Shown: positions 15,846-23,206 of the stretch, piece by piece
How positions within the stretch are numbered: position 1 is the first letter of the stretch
Layout: each line of letters opens with the position of its first letter
Source of the DNA: Lentisphaeria bacterium
GTDB lineage: Bacteria > Verrucomicrobiota > Lentisphaeria > Victivallales > Victivallaceae
NCBI GenBank assembly: GCA_018265615.1
Contig: JABLYX010000049.1
Span: 1-38,822, forward strand
DNA length: 38,822 nt
Direction: 5' to 3'
The notes under the pieces: generated by a model
What the model was told of the DNA's origin: nothing
Databases searched by the model: none
Seen by the model: the letters and a program-made list of their open reading frames with translations, nothing else
Program-made: the position numbers and the translations under genes

Positions 15846-18487
15846 ATCCTGTCCCCTCCCGGAACCGTCTTGTATTTTGCCTTGATTTCAAGCTCTCCGC
15901 CCGCTTCGACAGGGAACGTCACGGTTTTCGGCCTGTCGTGCCAGACCCTGACCGGCGCGGTCAGGAGCGGCTTGCCGTTCACGCTCAACTCCGGGAATTC
16001 AACGTAATATACCATGCGTTTCCCGTCTTTGCGAATATCTGGCCCGCGCAACAGCAGCGTCAGGGTTCCGCCCCCCTCGGCCTTCAGTTTACAGCTCCCT
16101 TCCCGGAGCTCCGGCGCGGCGGCGAACTGGACGAGCCCGCCCTTTCCCTGCGCGAACCAGCGCGGCTGCTCCCAGTAGACAGCATCCCCTTTGTCCGCAA
16201 GCAGAATCTTCCCTCCGGAGACCGATGCGTCGATCCGCGCGAAATCCGCCGGGGAGCTCTTCGCCGGAGCCGGCTTCAGGAGCGGCTGATCGACCAGCGT
16301 CTTCCCATCCCTGCGGATCGCGATGTGTCCGCCGATCAGGCCGTCGCGGTTGAACCGGACCTCGCACTCACGCCCTTCGGCGGTCGTGAACCTCACGCCG
16401 TCCTGTTCCGCATCGCGCAGGAGCTGCGCTCCGGCCATCTGCCGAGCACCTTTGTCCGCCGCCTGCAGCACAGTCAGGAAGCGCGCCTTCGCACTCTCCT
16501 CCGGCGGGGAGAGCTCGAGACGGTAGCGCCCGAGCCAGTTCGGCTTCGAAAGCGCCGCCTCATGCCCCGGGATTTCCCAGTTGCGGCCGTTGGTCCAGAA
16601 TTCGCGCCCCGGGCCGCCGATCACCTCGACGGCGGCTTTCTCCGGCAGCAGCGAACGGATAAACAGCGCCCCCTCCCCGGCTTCGCTGCGCCAGAGCCCG
16701 GGCGAAAGCTGCTGCGGCCCGTTCTGCGTGTGCAGCAGGAAGCTCTTTTTCTGATCCGGCTTCACCGAGGTCACGCGGTCGTAGATCACGAAATAGTCGG
16801 GAGCGACGTAGACGAACTGCCGGACCGCCTCTCTGCACTTCGCCGGGGAATAGCATCCGGTCGCATCGCCGCCCGTCACGGCGTGGTACGCGCTTTTCTC
16901 AAAGCCGAGCGGACGCGCCGCCGCCATGCGGTTCTGGCCGCCGTCGTTGAACACCTTCTCCGTGACGGCCGGGGCGTTCCGCGGATACCAGTAGTCCGGC
17001 AGCGGCTCCCCCTCCATCCGGATCAGGACCGTATTGTGCGCGACGCTCTGCGGGTAATAAACCCTGTGGTGCTTCGCGGAGCCGCGAATCCCGGTGTCGA
17101 GCGCCTGGAATCCCTTTTTATAGATGGTGAAGCTGTTCTCGTCGTAATGCTGGTGCTGGGAATACTGCGCCCCGGCCTTGACCGAGGCAAAGGTGTCGCC
17201 CGCCGTCGCGCCGGAGCGGACGACCATGAGCCCGAAGGTCGGAAAGTACGCCGCGATGTCGCCGGCCAGGACCTCTTCGGGCGGTTCGGCATTCTTCGCG
17301 GCCGGATCGAAGCCGGTCAGGATGAACGAGAGGTACGGATATCTCCGCAACCCGAGGATCCGCCGGTTGTGCGGCGGGACCATCTCCATGACGGCGCGCG
17401 CCTGCTTCACGCGCTCCGGTTCGGATTCACCGTAGAAATGGATCGCCTGTGCGAGATGCGTGTACATCATCCAGCTCGCGAGCGCATTCGTCTGGTGGAA
17501 CGCATCGCCCCAGCCGAAGTCGAGAAAGCCGTCCTTCACCTCGCGGCTCGGAATCGCGGCCCACGAGAACCAGTTGCCGTAGTCGCGCATCTGCGTCCAG
17601 TGCTTCGTGCCGTCGATCCCGGCCGCGCTGCGCAGCGCGTGCAGGAAGTTGTAACTCGCCCACGGGTATTCCCCGAAGCTGTAGCCGGTGCAGATCGAGG
17701 TCAGGAGCCCGCTGCCGCCGGAAATCCTGTCGCGCAGATCCATCATCGCGACGTTGAGTTCATAGCCCGCTTTCAGCAGCTTTCCGGCCCGCGCGTCGTC
17801 GATGCCGTCGCCGCAGGCCGCCAATCCGGCATAGAACTGCAGCCCCGGCTCGCCGTAGTTGCCGGTTCCTGCGCCGCCGCTGTTGCGCATATATCCCGGA
17901 TTCTGCATGTGTTCGATGTGTTTCAGCATCGGGCCGATGAAATCGCGCCGCTCTCCGGGAGTCAGCTCATCGTAAAGCCAGTCGTATGCGATGACCCCCG
18001 AGAGGCGCGTGTTGTTGAACCACTCCGGCAAAGTCCGGCAGCGGTCGCTCCATTCGACAAATTCGACCAGCGTCCTCAGATAGTGCTTCGCCTTCTCGAA
18101 ATACGTTCTGTCGCCCGTCGCGAGATAGAGGATCGCGCATTCGAGCGCTTCGGTGCCGCCGGAGGTTTCAACGGCGTAAATCGCGGCATTCTGGTCGCTC
18201 AGAAGCTTCTTGAACACAAGCTCGCCGTCCCGGAGTTCGGCGACATCGGTTTTGAATTCGAGCTTCGGCTCCGCCGGGAGCGCGTCGATCCGCTTCTTCA
18301 TGTCGTCGAGCAGCGGTTTGCAGGCCGTGTTCGCACGCTCACGGAACACGGGGAGCGTCTCCTTCGTCAGGAACAGACGCGGATGATCCTTCCGGATCCT
18401 GCCGGCGAACTCCTCGAAGGAGGGTGCCGCCGCAAGCGCGCCGCAGACGAGCGCCATGCCGATTGCCATTCGCAGCTTCATTGCCAT
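15842..18487 (-). CDS. Secreted heparinase II/III-like polysaccharide lyase
   Basis: An 881-residue exported protein. A signal peptide (about 1-20, LRMAIGMALVCGALAA) is followed by an N-terminal (alpha/alpha) toroid beginning HPRLFLTKE, a pattern shared by alginate and heparin lyases of the PL15/PL17/PL21 type. The central anti-parallel beta-sandwich carries SQHQHYDENSFTIYKKGFQALDTG (split: QHQHYDENSF at 444-453, then GFQALDTG), the hallmark of Hepar_II_III domains with a metal or catalytic His. Such enzymes cleave uronic-acid polysaccharides by beta-elimination; which one is unknown. Two starts are possible (18487 and 18481); AAAGG fits both. It lies 13 bp behind a pseudopilin gene and overlaps the M14 gene by ATGA. 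Confidence 0.85.
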   Translation of the reverse strand: MAMKLRMAIGMALVCGALAAAPSFEEFAGRIRKDHPRLFLTKETLPVFRERANTACKPLLDDMKKRIDALPAEPKLEFKTDVAELRDGELVFKKLLSDQNAAIYAVETSGGTEALECAILYLATGDRTYFEKAKHYLRTLVEFVEWSDRCRTLPEWFNNTRLSGVIAYDWLYDELTPGERRDFIGPMLKHIEHMQNPGYMRNSGGAGTGNYGEPGLQFYAGLAACGDGIDDARAGKLLKAGYELNVAMMDLRDRISGGSGLLTSICTGYSFGEYPWASYNFLHALRSAAGIDGTKHWTQMRDYGNWFSWAAIPSREVKDGFLDFGWGDAFHQTNALASWMMYTHLAQAIHFYGESEPERVKQARAVMEMVPPHNRRILGLRRYPYLSFILTGFDPAAKNAEPPEEVLAGDIAAYFPTFGLMVVRSGATAGDTFASVKAGAQYSQHQHYDENSFTIYKKGFQALDTGIRGSAKHHRVYYPQSVAHNTVLIRMEGEPLPDYWYPRNAPAVTEKVFNDGGQNRMAAARPLGFEKSAYHAVTGGDATGCYSPAKCREAVRQFVYVAPDYFVIYDRVTSVKPDQKKSFLLHTQNGPQQLSPGLWRSEAGEGALFIRSLLPEKAAVEVIGGPGREFWTNGRNWEIPGHEAALSKPNWLGRYRLELSPPEESAKARFLTVLQAADKGARQMAGAQLLRDAEQDGVRFTTAEGRECEVRFNRDGLIGGHIAIRRDGKTLVDQPLLKPAPAKSSPADFARIDASVSGGKILLADKGDAVYWEQPRWFAQGKGGLVQFAAAPELREGSCKLKAEGGGTLTLLLRGPDIRKDGKRMVYYVEFPELSVNGKPLLTAPVRVWHDRPKTVTFPVEAGGELEIKAKYKTVPGGDRI

Positions 18488-18500
18488 ATGCCTTTCATAT

Positions 18501-19361
18501 TCAGTTGATTATCGCTCCGGAAGCACTGTTGTAGCCGGCGCCGAGCGCATTGGTTGCTGCACCATCGCGGTTTTCCCCGGAGGAGTTGGTCAGCGTGTTG
18601 CGCGGATCCTTCGGAACCGCTTTGAGTTCATCGAACGTATGCGTTTCGACGTGTCCGTCCGCATAGACGAAATTGCCGCGGCCCGATGCCGGGGGAAGCT
18701 GGTTCGGCCCGTCGTCGAGGTTGATCCTGAAGTCTCCGCCGTGGCGGTAGTTCACGAAGTTGATCGTGTTGAAATGAAAGACCTCGCACCGGATGTTGTC
18801 GCCCATGGAGAGCGCCTTTGACGGCGCATGGATCGCCGAGGTCTTCCGGTATTTTCCGCCGCTGCCGTTGTTGCTGCCCCACGCCCCGGCATGGAAGAAG
18901 GAGTTCACGCCGTAATGCGATCCCTTGAAGGCGGTCTCGACGGTCTTGTGCGTTTTCGAGGAGTCGGAGGAGAATGGCCGCTCCTCGCCGGGACAGACGA
19001 ACGACCCTTTCGTCTCATCGGCGCCGAACCAGCTTACGCCGCCATATGAGGCGCCGCTCGGTTTCCCGGCCGAATCCGCGGGAGCGTGGCCGGAGAGAAT
19101 GCGGATGAAATTGTTCCCCTTCATGTTGAAAGGCAGAATGAAGTCCCGGCTGTCGTCCGAGTACATGGCCGAGGCGAGCCCGAGCTGCCTGAGGTTGTTC
19201 ACGCATCCCGAAGAACGCGCCGTGGAGCGCGCCCTGTGCAGCGCCGGCAGCAGCATCGAGGCGAGAATCGCGATGATCGCAATCACGACAAGAAGCTCGA
19301 TCAATGTGAACTGGAGCTGCATCATGCGCAATATGTGAAACCTGCCTGTCCGTCTTTTCAA
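18501..19361 (-). CDS. Pseudopilin (type II secretion-like), TTG start
   Basis: A 286-residue prepilin-like protein. The leader MKRRTGRFHILRMMQLQ precedes the processing and membrane segment FTLIELLVVIAIIAIL, then SMLLPALHRARSTARSSGCVNNL. The C-terminal part has NFVNYRHGGDF and NFVYADGHVETH, the H-X9-DG-type signature of Lentisphaerota and Planctomycetota pseudopilins, here with an inserted stretch between the His and DG halves. The start is TTG at 19361: AAAGGAG lies 8 nt ahead, whereas the downstream ATGs have no ribosome-binding site. It would be cleaved by a prepilin peptidase and assembled at the inner membrane facing the periplasm. Second gene of the operon, 51 bp after another pseudopilin and just before the lyase. 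Confidence 0.88.
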   Translation of the reverse strand: MKRRTGRFHILRMMQLQFTLIELLVVIAIIAILASMLLPALHRARSTARSSGCVNNLRQLGLASAMYSDDSRDFILPFNMKGNNFIRILSGHAPADSAGKPSGASYGGVSWFGADETKGSFVCPGEERPFSSDSSKTHKTVETAFKGSHYGVNSFFHAGAWGSNNGSGGKYRKTSAIHAPSKALSMGDNIRCEVFHFNTINFVNYRHGGDFRINLDDGPNQLPPASGRGNFVYADGHVETHTFDELKAVPKDPRNTLTNSSGENRDGAATNALGAGYNSASGAIIN

Positions 19362-19412
19362 TTATCCCACTCCTTTCTTCTGAATTGTTCATAGTGCCGG
19401 GCGGCACACATA

Positions 19413-20126
19413 TCAGATCTTCGGGTCGAAATCGTCCGCGGCGAACATCATGGTTCCCGCCACATGGGTTTGGAGGAAGCTCTTCTCCGCCGCCTCCACA
19501 TGTCCGTCGAGGAACAGGGAGTTGACTCTGTTCGGGCCGTGGATGATCCACGGACGCGTTCCCCAGGTCCCGACTCCGCCGTCGTTCACGACGCCCTGAC
19601 TGCCGCCGGTACGATATTTGCCGCGCTTGCCGTCGAAGAAGGTCAGAAAGCGCGATGGAACAGCTCCTGCCGGAAGCACTTTATAAGAGAGAAAGCAAAT
19701 ACCGTCCGGAAGCTGTTTTTTTATCTTCTGAAAGTCCGCGACTCCCGCCAACCGGTACATCCCCTCGTAATTGTATGCATATCCCCAGCTGCGGATCGCC
19801 GTCTCGTCGCTTGTGACCTGTTTGCCGGAATTATCCACGCGCAGATTCTTCGGGCAGAGGATCCCTCCGGCATTATTCCTGAAGAGAACCCCGCCCTCCT
19901 GCAGGCATTTCGGAACGTTGTTGCCGTTGTTTTCGACCAGAATGATCTGGTTCCAGGAATCCAGGTACATCGTCAGGGCCGTTCCATGCTGCTTCAGGTT
20001 CGCAAGGCAGGTAGTCGCATATCCGCGTTCCCGCGCCTGGTTCAGCGCCGGCAGCAGCATCGAGGCGAGAATCGCGATGATCGCAATCACGACAAGGAGC
20101 TCGATCAAGGTAAAGTTGCGTTTCAT
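19413..20126 (-). CDS. Pseudopilin, first gene of lyase-transporter operon
   Basis: A 237-residue pseudopilin with a very short leader (MKRN) before FTLIELLVVIAIIAIL and SMLLPALNQARERGYATTC. The C-terminal half ends in IHGPNRVNSLFLDGHVEAAE, the H...DGH motif. AAGGA sits about 8 nt before the ATG. It is the promoter-proximal gene behind a strong promoter (20206-20178) whose -10 box is covered by an operator. Its first 60 coding bases are nearly identical in DNA to those of the next pseudopilin, more than the rest of the two proteins would suggest. Family members are thought to be minor or major pseudopilins of a secretion or surface-display machine; the exact role is unknown. Confidence 0.9.
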   Translation of the reverse strand: MKRNFTLIELLVVIAIIAILASMLLPALNQARERGYATTCLANLKQHGTALTMYLDSWNQIILVENNGNNVPKCLQEGGVLFRNNAGGILCPKNLRVDNSGKQVTSDETAIRSWGYAYNYEGMYRLAGVADFQKIKKQLPDGICFLSYKVLPAGAVPSRFLTFFDGKRGKYRTGGSQGVVNDGGVGTWGTRPWIIHGPNRVNSLFLDGHVEAAEKSFLQTHVAGTMMFAADDFDPKI

Positions 20127-20164
20127 ATCATCGTCCTTTGTTTGAGTGGTTCATGCTATCGCCA

Positions 20165-20180
20165 ACTCCTATATAGGAGT
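20165..20180. promoter_or_regulatory. Operator O1 (perfect palindrome)
   Basis: ACTCCTATATAGGAGT is a perfect 16-bp palindrome. It shares the form ACTCC-N5-AGGAG with the site at 20254-20269. It overlaps the -10 box of the pseudopilin/lyase operon promoter (20183-20178), so binding there would block transcription. The GntR-type regulator encoded at 20296 is the obvious candidate to bind it. Confidence 0.7.
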
Positions 20181-20206
20181 ATACCAAAAAAGATAACGTT
20201 TGTCAA
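20178..20206 (-). promoter_or_regulatory. Promoter of pseudopilin-lyase-transporter operon
   Basis: On the minus strand TTGACA (20206-20201), a 17-base spacer and TATACT (20183-20178). It is close to consensus and should be strong when not repressed. The operator at 20165-20180 begins inside its -10 box. Confidence 0.75.
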
Positions 20207-20248
20207 TAGCGGAATCGAAAAAAAATCAAAAAAAATCGCAATCCGGGG

Positions 20249-20277
20249 GTGAAACTCCGTTACAGGAGCAGTATAAT
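20249..20277 (+). promoter_or_regulatory. Promoter of the GntR-type repressor gene
   Basis: GTGAAA (20249-20254) as a weak -35 box, a 17-base spacer and a perfect TATAAT (20272-20277), followed by AAGGAAGGA as ribosome-binding site. The operator O2 lies inside the spacer, which implies autorepression. Confidence 0.6.
20254..20269. promoter_or_regulatory. Operator O2
   Basis: ACTCCGTTACAGGAGC matches O1 in the outer ACTCC...AGGAG arms with a different centre. It lies between the -35 and -10 boxes of the repressor gene. Centre-to-centre distance from O1 is 89 bp, about eight to nine helical turns, which would allow looping. Confidence 0.65.
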
Positions 20278-20295
20278 ATAGAAGGAAGGAAAACA

Positions 20296-21357
20296 GTGCG
20301 TATGGATCGGAAACTCTGGGAACAGCTCCCCGTCTACCGGCGGCTGGAGAATGAAGTGAAGCGGTACATCGCCGAACACCGCCTGAAGCGGCACGACCGC
20401 CTCCCTTCCGAATCTCAGCTTGCCGCCGAATACGGCGCGAGCATCGGGACAATCCGCAAGGCGCTGAACAATCTCGTTGCGGAGAACATCATCTACCGCC
20501 GCCACGGCCAGGGGACCTTCGTCTCCCCGCGCAGCCGCAAGGGGCGCATCCTCGTCGTACCCGGACACCCCGGGATCGTAAATTCGCTCAACGACGATTA
20601 TTTCAGCTTCCTGCTCGGCGCGCTCGACGAGGCGAACACGGCCGACCTGCCATGCGAGCCGGTGCTCGTCGATTACAACGACTTCTACCGCAACCTCAGC
20701 GACGTGAAGATGATCTATCCCGAAACCGCCGGAGTGATCTTCTTCCGCGGCTACGAGAATCTCAGGAAGGCGGAGGAGTCGCTCCTCCGGCAGGGGCTCC
20801 CGATCCTGTTTTACGGCCCGAACATCTATGAAGAGAAGCCCGGACGGTACTCGGCCGTCTATCACAATGAATCCGCAGTCGCCGCGCTGCTGGCGGAATA
20901 TTACGCCTCGCGCGGATTCCGCCGCGTCCTGAGCCTCCGCGACAGAGGGACGGACATCTCGCAGTTCCGCCACCGGCAGCTGGAGGAAGCGCTCCGGGCC
21001 GGGAATATCGAATGCGAAAACGCCTTCTGGGAAGAGCTGCGCGACGCCCCCGAAATCCTGCGCCGCACGGCGCGGGAATTCGACGTCATCAGCTGCGCCC
21101 GCTCGGCCATCGCAATTGAAATCATTCAGCAGCTCGAGCGCGAACTGCATCTGCGCGTGCCGGACACCGTCGCCGTCGCCGGGATCGACGATCTCATCTC
21201 CGCCTGGGATCTGCGTCCCCGGCTGACGGTCGTTGACCTCTGCAACAACGCAAACGCCCGCCTCTGCATCCGGAAATTCAGCGATCTGGTCACTGGCGGC
21301 GGCCGCAACTTTCACATCGACGGCAGGCTCGAACTCATCCGCCGCGAAAGCTGCTGA
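20296..21357 (+). CDS. GntR/LacI-hybrid transcriptional repressor
   Basis: About 353 residues. The N-terminal winged helix of GntR type is seen in YRRLENEVKRYIAEHRL, LPSESQLAAEYGASIGTIRKA and ENIIYRRHGQGTFV (residues about 10-75). The rest (about 85-350) is a LacI-type periplasmic-binding-protein fold, with the usual end VAVAGIDDLISAWDLRPRLTVV. This architecture is that of AraR-like sugar-responsive repressors. A longer frame from 20200 runs over the promoter and is rejected. GTG 20296 sits 5 nt after AAGGAAGGA, ATG 20302 sits 11 nt after it; either may be used. It is divergent from the pseudopilin-lyase operon and flanked by matching operators. The effector is probably a sugar released by that operon. 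Confidence 0.9.
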   Translation: MRMDRKLWEQLPVYRRLENEVKRYIAEHRLKRHDRLPSESQLAAEYGASIGTIRKALNNLVAENIIYRRHGQGTFVSPRSRKGRILVVPGHPGIVNSLNDDYFSFLLGALDEANTADLPCEPVLVDYNDFYRNLSDVKMIYPETAGVIFFRGYENLRKAEESLLRQGLPILFYGPNIYEEKPGRYSAVYHNESAVAALLAEYYASRGFRRVLSLRDRGTDISQFRHRQLEEALRAGNIECENAFWEELRDAPEILRRTAREFDVISCARSAIAIEIIQQLERELHLRVPDTVAVAGIDDLISAWDLRPRLTVVDLCNNANARLCIRKFSDLVTGGGRNFHIDGRLELIRRESC

Positions 21358-22296
21358 TCATCTCCGGCCCGGCTCCGGAAATGTTCCGGTTTCCCGCCGC
21401 CGGTATTCCGTCGGGGAAACGCCGGTATAGCGCCGGAACACCGTCGAAAAGTAGAGGCTGCTCCGGAAGCCGAGCTGTTCGGAAATCTCCTTGAACGAAA
21501 GCTGACCGCCCCGGACCAGCGAGACCGCGTTCTCCATGCAGAGCCTGTGCCGGTACGCCTGCGGCGTTGTGCCGAGGTACTCGCGGAAGAGCTTGTGCAG
21601 CGTAACCCGGCTGATCCCGAGCTCCTCCGCGAGCTTTCCGATCGAGAAACGGCTGCCGAACCCGTTGCCCATCATCCGCACGGCGTGGGTCAGCGACGGC
21701 GGCAATTCGTCCGTCCGGGTGCGGGAGCAATGATCCGCCAGCATGCAGATGAGCTCGTAACCGAGCGACGAGTTCTTCGGCGCGCTCTCTGGGCGTTTCG
21801 CCTGCATCAGGTCCGCGAGCTGCCGCGCCATTGCGAGAGCCTTGTCGAACTCCTCCGGCGCGTCGAACCGCACCCGGCGGCTCTCCGGCAGGTTCAAGGA
21901 CTCCATCAGCAGCTTCACCATGCCGCCGGCGATCATCACCAGCACCTGCCGCCCCGGTGAAACTCCGTCGCCGAACCGGACGCTGCCGCCCGGGACGGTG
22001 ATGTAGGCCTCGCCCGGCAGGAGCTCCTCCGGATAAGCGCCGGATTTGTAGACGGAGCTCCCCTCCAGCTGGAACTCCACGGCGATCGCGTCGTAATTGC
22101 TGCGGTGGATCCACCACGGGCCCGTCCGGATTTTATCCGAATAGAGCTGCGGCCAGATCGCCAGGGAGTACGGGCGCACGTCGTACCAGTTCTCCTCCCG
22201 GATCCGGCTCAAAGTCCGGCGGTATCCGCTCGAATAAGTGTCGATGGAGCGGTAGCTCCGGTCGTCGCCCTCTCCGCCGGCGGAAAAACGGCTCAT
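21358..22296 (-). CDS. AraC-family transcriptional regulator
   Basis: A 312-residue regulator. An N-terminal sensing part (IWPQLYSDKIRTGPWWIHRS, YITVPGGSVRFG; residues about 30-160) precedes a C-terminal AraC DNA-binding domain with two helix-turn-helices: FSIGKLAEELGISRVTLHKL and LSFKEISEQLGFRSSLYFST followed by FRRYTGVSPTEYRRRE. A TTG 12 bases further upstream lies inside the GGGAGGG ribosome-binding site, so ATG 22296 is the start. Its stop codon abuts the stop of the convergent GntR gene (TGATCA contains both). It is divergent from the pseudopilin-glycosidase pair at 22437-26152 and is the likely activator of that pair. Confidence 0.9.
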   Translation of the reverse strand: MSRFSAGGEGDDRSYRSIDTYSSGYRRTLSRIREENWYDVRPYSLAIWPQLYSDKIRTGPWWIHRSNYDAIAVEFQLEGSSVYKSGAYPEELLPGEAYITVPGGSVRFGDGVSPGRQVLVMIAGGMVKLLMESLNLPESRRVRFDAPEEFDKALAMARQLADLMQAKRPESAPKNSSLGYELICMLADHCSRTRTDELPPSLTHAVRMMGNGFGSRFSIGKLAEELGISRVTLHKLFREYLGTTPQAYRHRLCMENAVSLVRGGQLSFKEISEQLGFRSSLYFSTVFRRYTGVSPTEYRRRETGTFPEPGRR

Positions 22297-22335
22297 TTTC
22301 CCTCCCAACCGTTAAATGAATATCTCATTTACAAA

Positions 22336-22341
22336 ATTATA
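22336..22341 (-). promoter_or_regulatory. Probable -10 box of the AraC gene
   Basis: TATAAT on the minus strand about 40 bp ahead of the ATG at 22296. No good -35 box is placed at 16-18 bp (TTGAAT is only 14 bp away). The region also contains an inverted repeat CAAAAT...ATTTTG and two TGAATAT repeats (about 22317 and 22371), candidates for AraC binding. Confidence 0.4.
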
Positions 22342-22362
22342 TATCAAACCGCAAAATTCAAG

Positions 22363-22391
22363 TTGCATTTTGAATATTTTTATAGTAAAAT
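22363..22391 (+). promoter_or_regulatory. Promoter of pseudopilin-glycosidase operon
   Basis: TTGCAT (22363-22368), a 17-base spacer and TAAAAT (22386-22391), about 45 bp ahead of the pseudopilin ATG at 22437. The surrounding ~100 bp is strongly AT-rich compared with the flanking genes. Confidence 0.55.
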
Positions 22392-22436
22392 GAAAGCAGT
22401 TGCAATACGGAACCACCAAAACGGGAGAACAGCGCC

Positions 22437-23174
22437 ATGAAACGGTCTTTACGGAAATCCAGCCGCCGCAGAACGACTTTCACCCTCATCGAACTCCTCG
22501 TTGTGATCGCGATCATCGCAATTCTCGCCGCGATGCTGCTGCCCGCGCTGAACCAGGCGCGGGCGCGGGGACGGGCCGCCACCTGCGTGAACAACCTCAA
22601 GGGGGTCGGCAGCGCGAATATGCTGTATTCGATGGACAACAGCGACTTCGACGTCCGGCTCAAGAACAGCAACTGGGGCCAGCAGTGGCACTACAACGCC
22701 GCATTTTACCGTTACCTCGGGATCGAGTGTGAAAACACCGGGTTCCTCATCACCTCGACGAACGCGCGGGTCGTTCCGTTCAACCGGCTCTGCCCGGAGA
22801 AGGTCGGGCTGCCGCCGGATCCGGAGAGCGGAAAATACTCCATCTCCACCTACTCCAAGAACGGCGAAGGGCTGTACAACCACCTTGGCGCCGAAACCGG
22901 CAAGGGCAACTGGGCCTACATCTACCGCTATACGAAGGTCCGCAATCCGTCGACCAAGATCCACCACTCCGAAACGTTCAACAGCAACACGCCCGGCGGC
23001 GATTGGAACATGAAGCGGAACATGGCGAGTTCCATTGCCAATTACCTGATCGCGAACGGGATCCACTTCGTGCACTCATACCGGGCAAACGTCCTCTTCT
23101 TCGACGGGCACGTCACGGCGACCGCCCAACCGGAGATGTACCGCACATCCGCCTGGAACCCCTACGAAGATTGA
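22437..23174 (+). CDS. Pseudopilin paired with a large glycosidase
   Basis: A 245-residue pseudopilin. A basic leader MKRSLRKSSRRRTT is followed by FTLIELLVVIAIIAIL, AAMLLPALNQARARGRAATC and a C-terminal domain ending in IHFVHSYRANVLFFDGHVTA, which carries the H...DGH motif. GGGAG lies 9 nt before the ATG. It is the first gene of a two-gene plus-strand operon; the glycosidase begins 32 bp after its stop. The leader is longer and more basic than in its neighbours but still within the normal range for prepilins. Confidence 0.9.
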   Translation: MKRSLRKSSRRRTTFTLIELLVVIAIIAILAAMLLPALNQARARGRAATCVNNLKGVGSANMLYSMDNSDFDVRLKNSNWGQQWHYNAAFYRYLGIECENTGFLITSTNARVVPFNRLCPEKVGLPPDPESGKYSISTYSKNGEGLYNHLGAETGKGNWAYIYRYTKVRNPSTKIHHSETFNSNTPGGDWNMKRNMASSIANYLIANGIHFVHSYRANVLFFDGHVTATAQPEMYRTSAWNPYED

Positions 23175-23206
23175 TCCGCCCTCCCCTGCAGAGAAGGAAA
23201 ATACCG

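Noticed and set aside
15938..18508. An 856-codon plus-strand open frame opposite the lyase gene
   Set aside because: It is the antisense shadow of the lyase gene in GC-rich DNA; its text is arginine-, leucine- and proline-rich with no domain, and the minus-strand gene has clear motifs, signal peptide and operon overlaps.
22297..22308. TTG start for the AraC gene at 22308
   Set aside because: The added codons TTG GGA GGG AAA are the ribosome-binding site itself.
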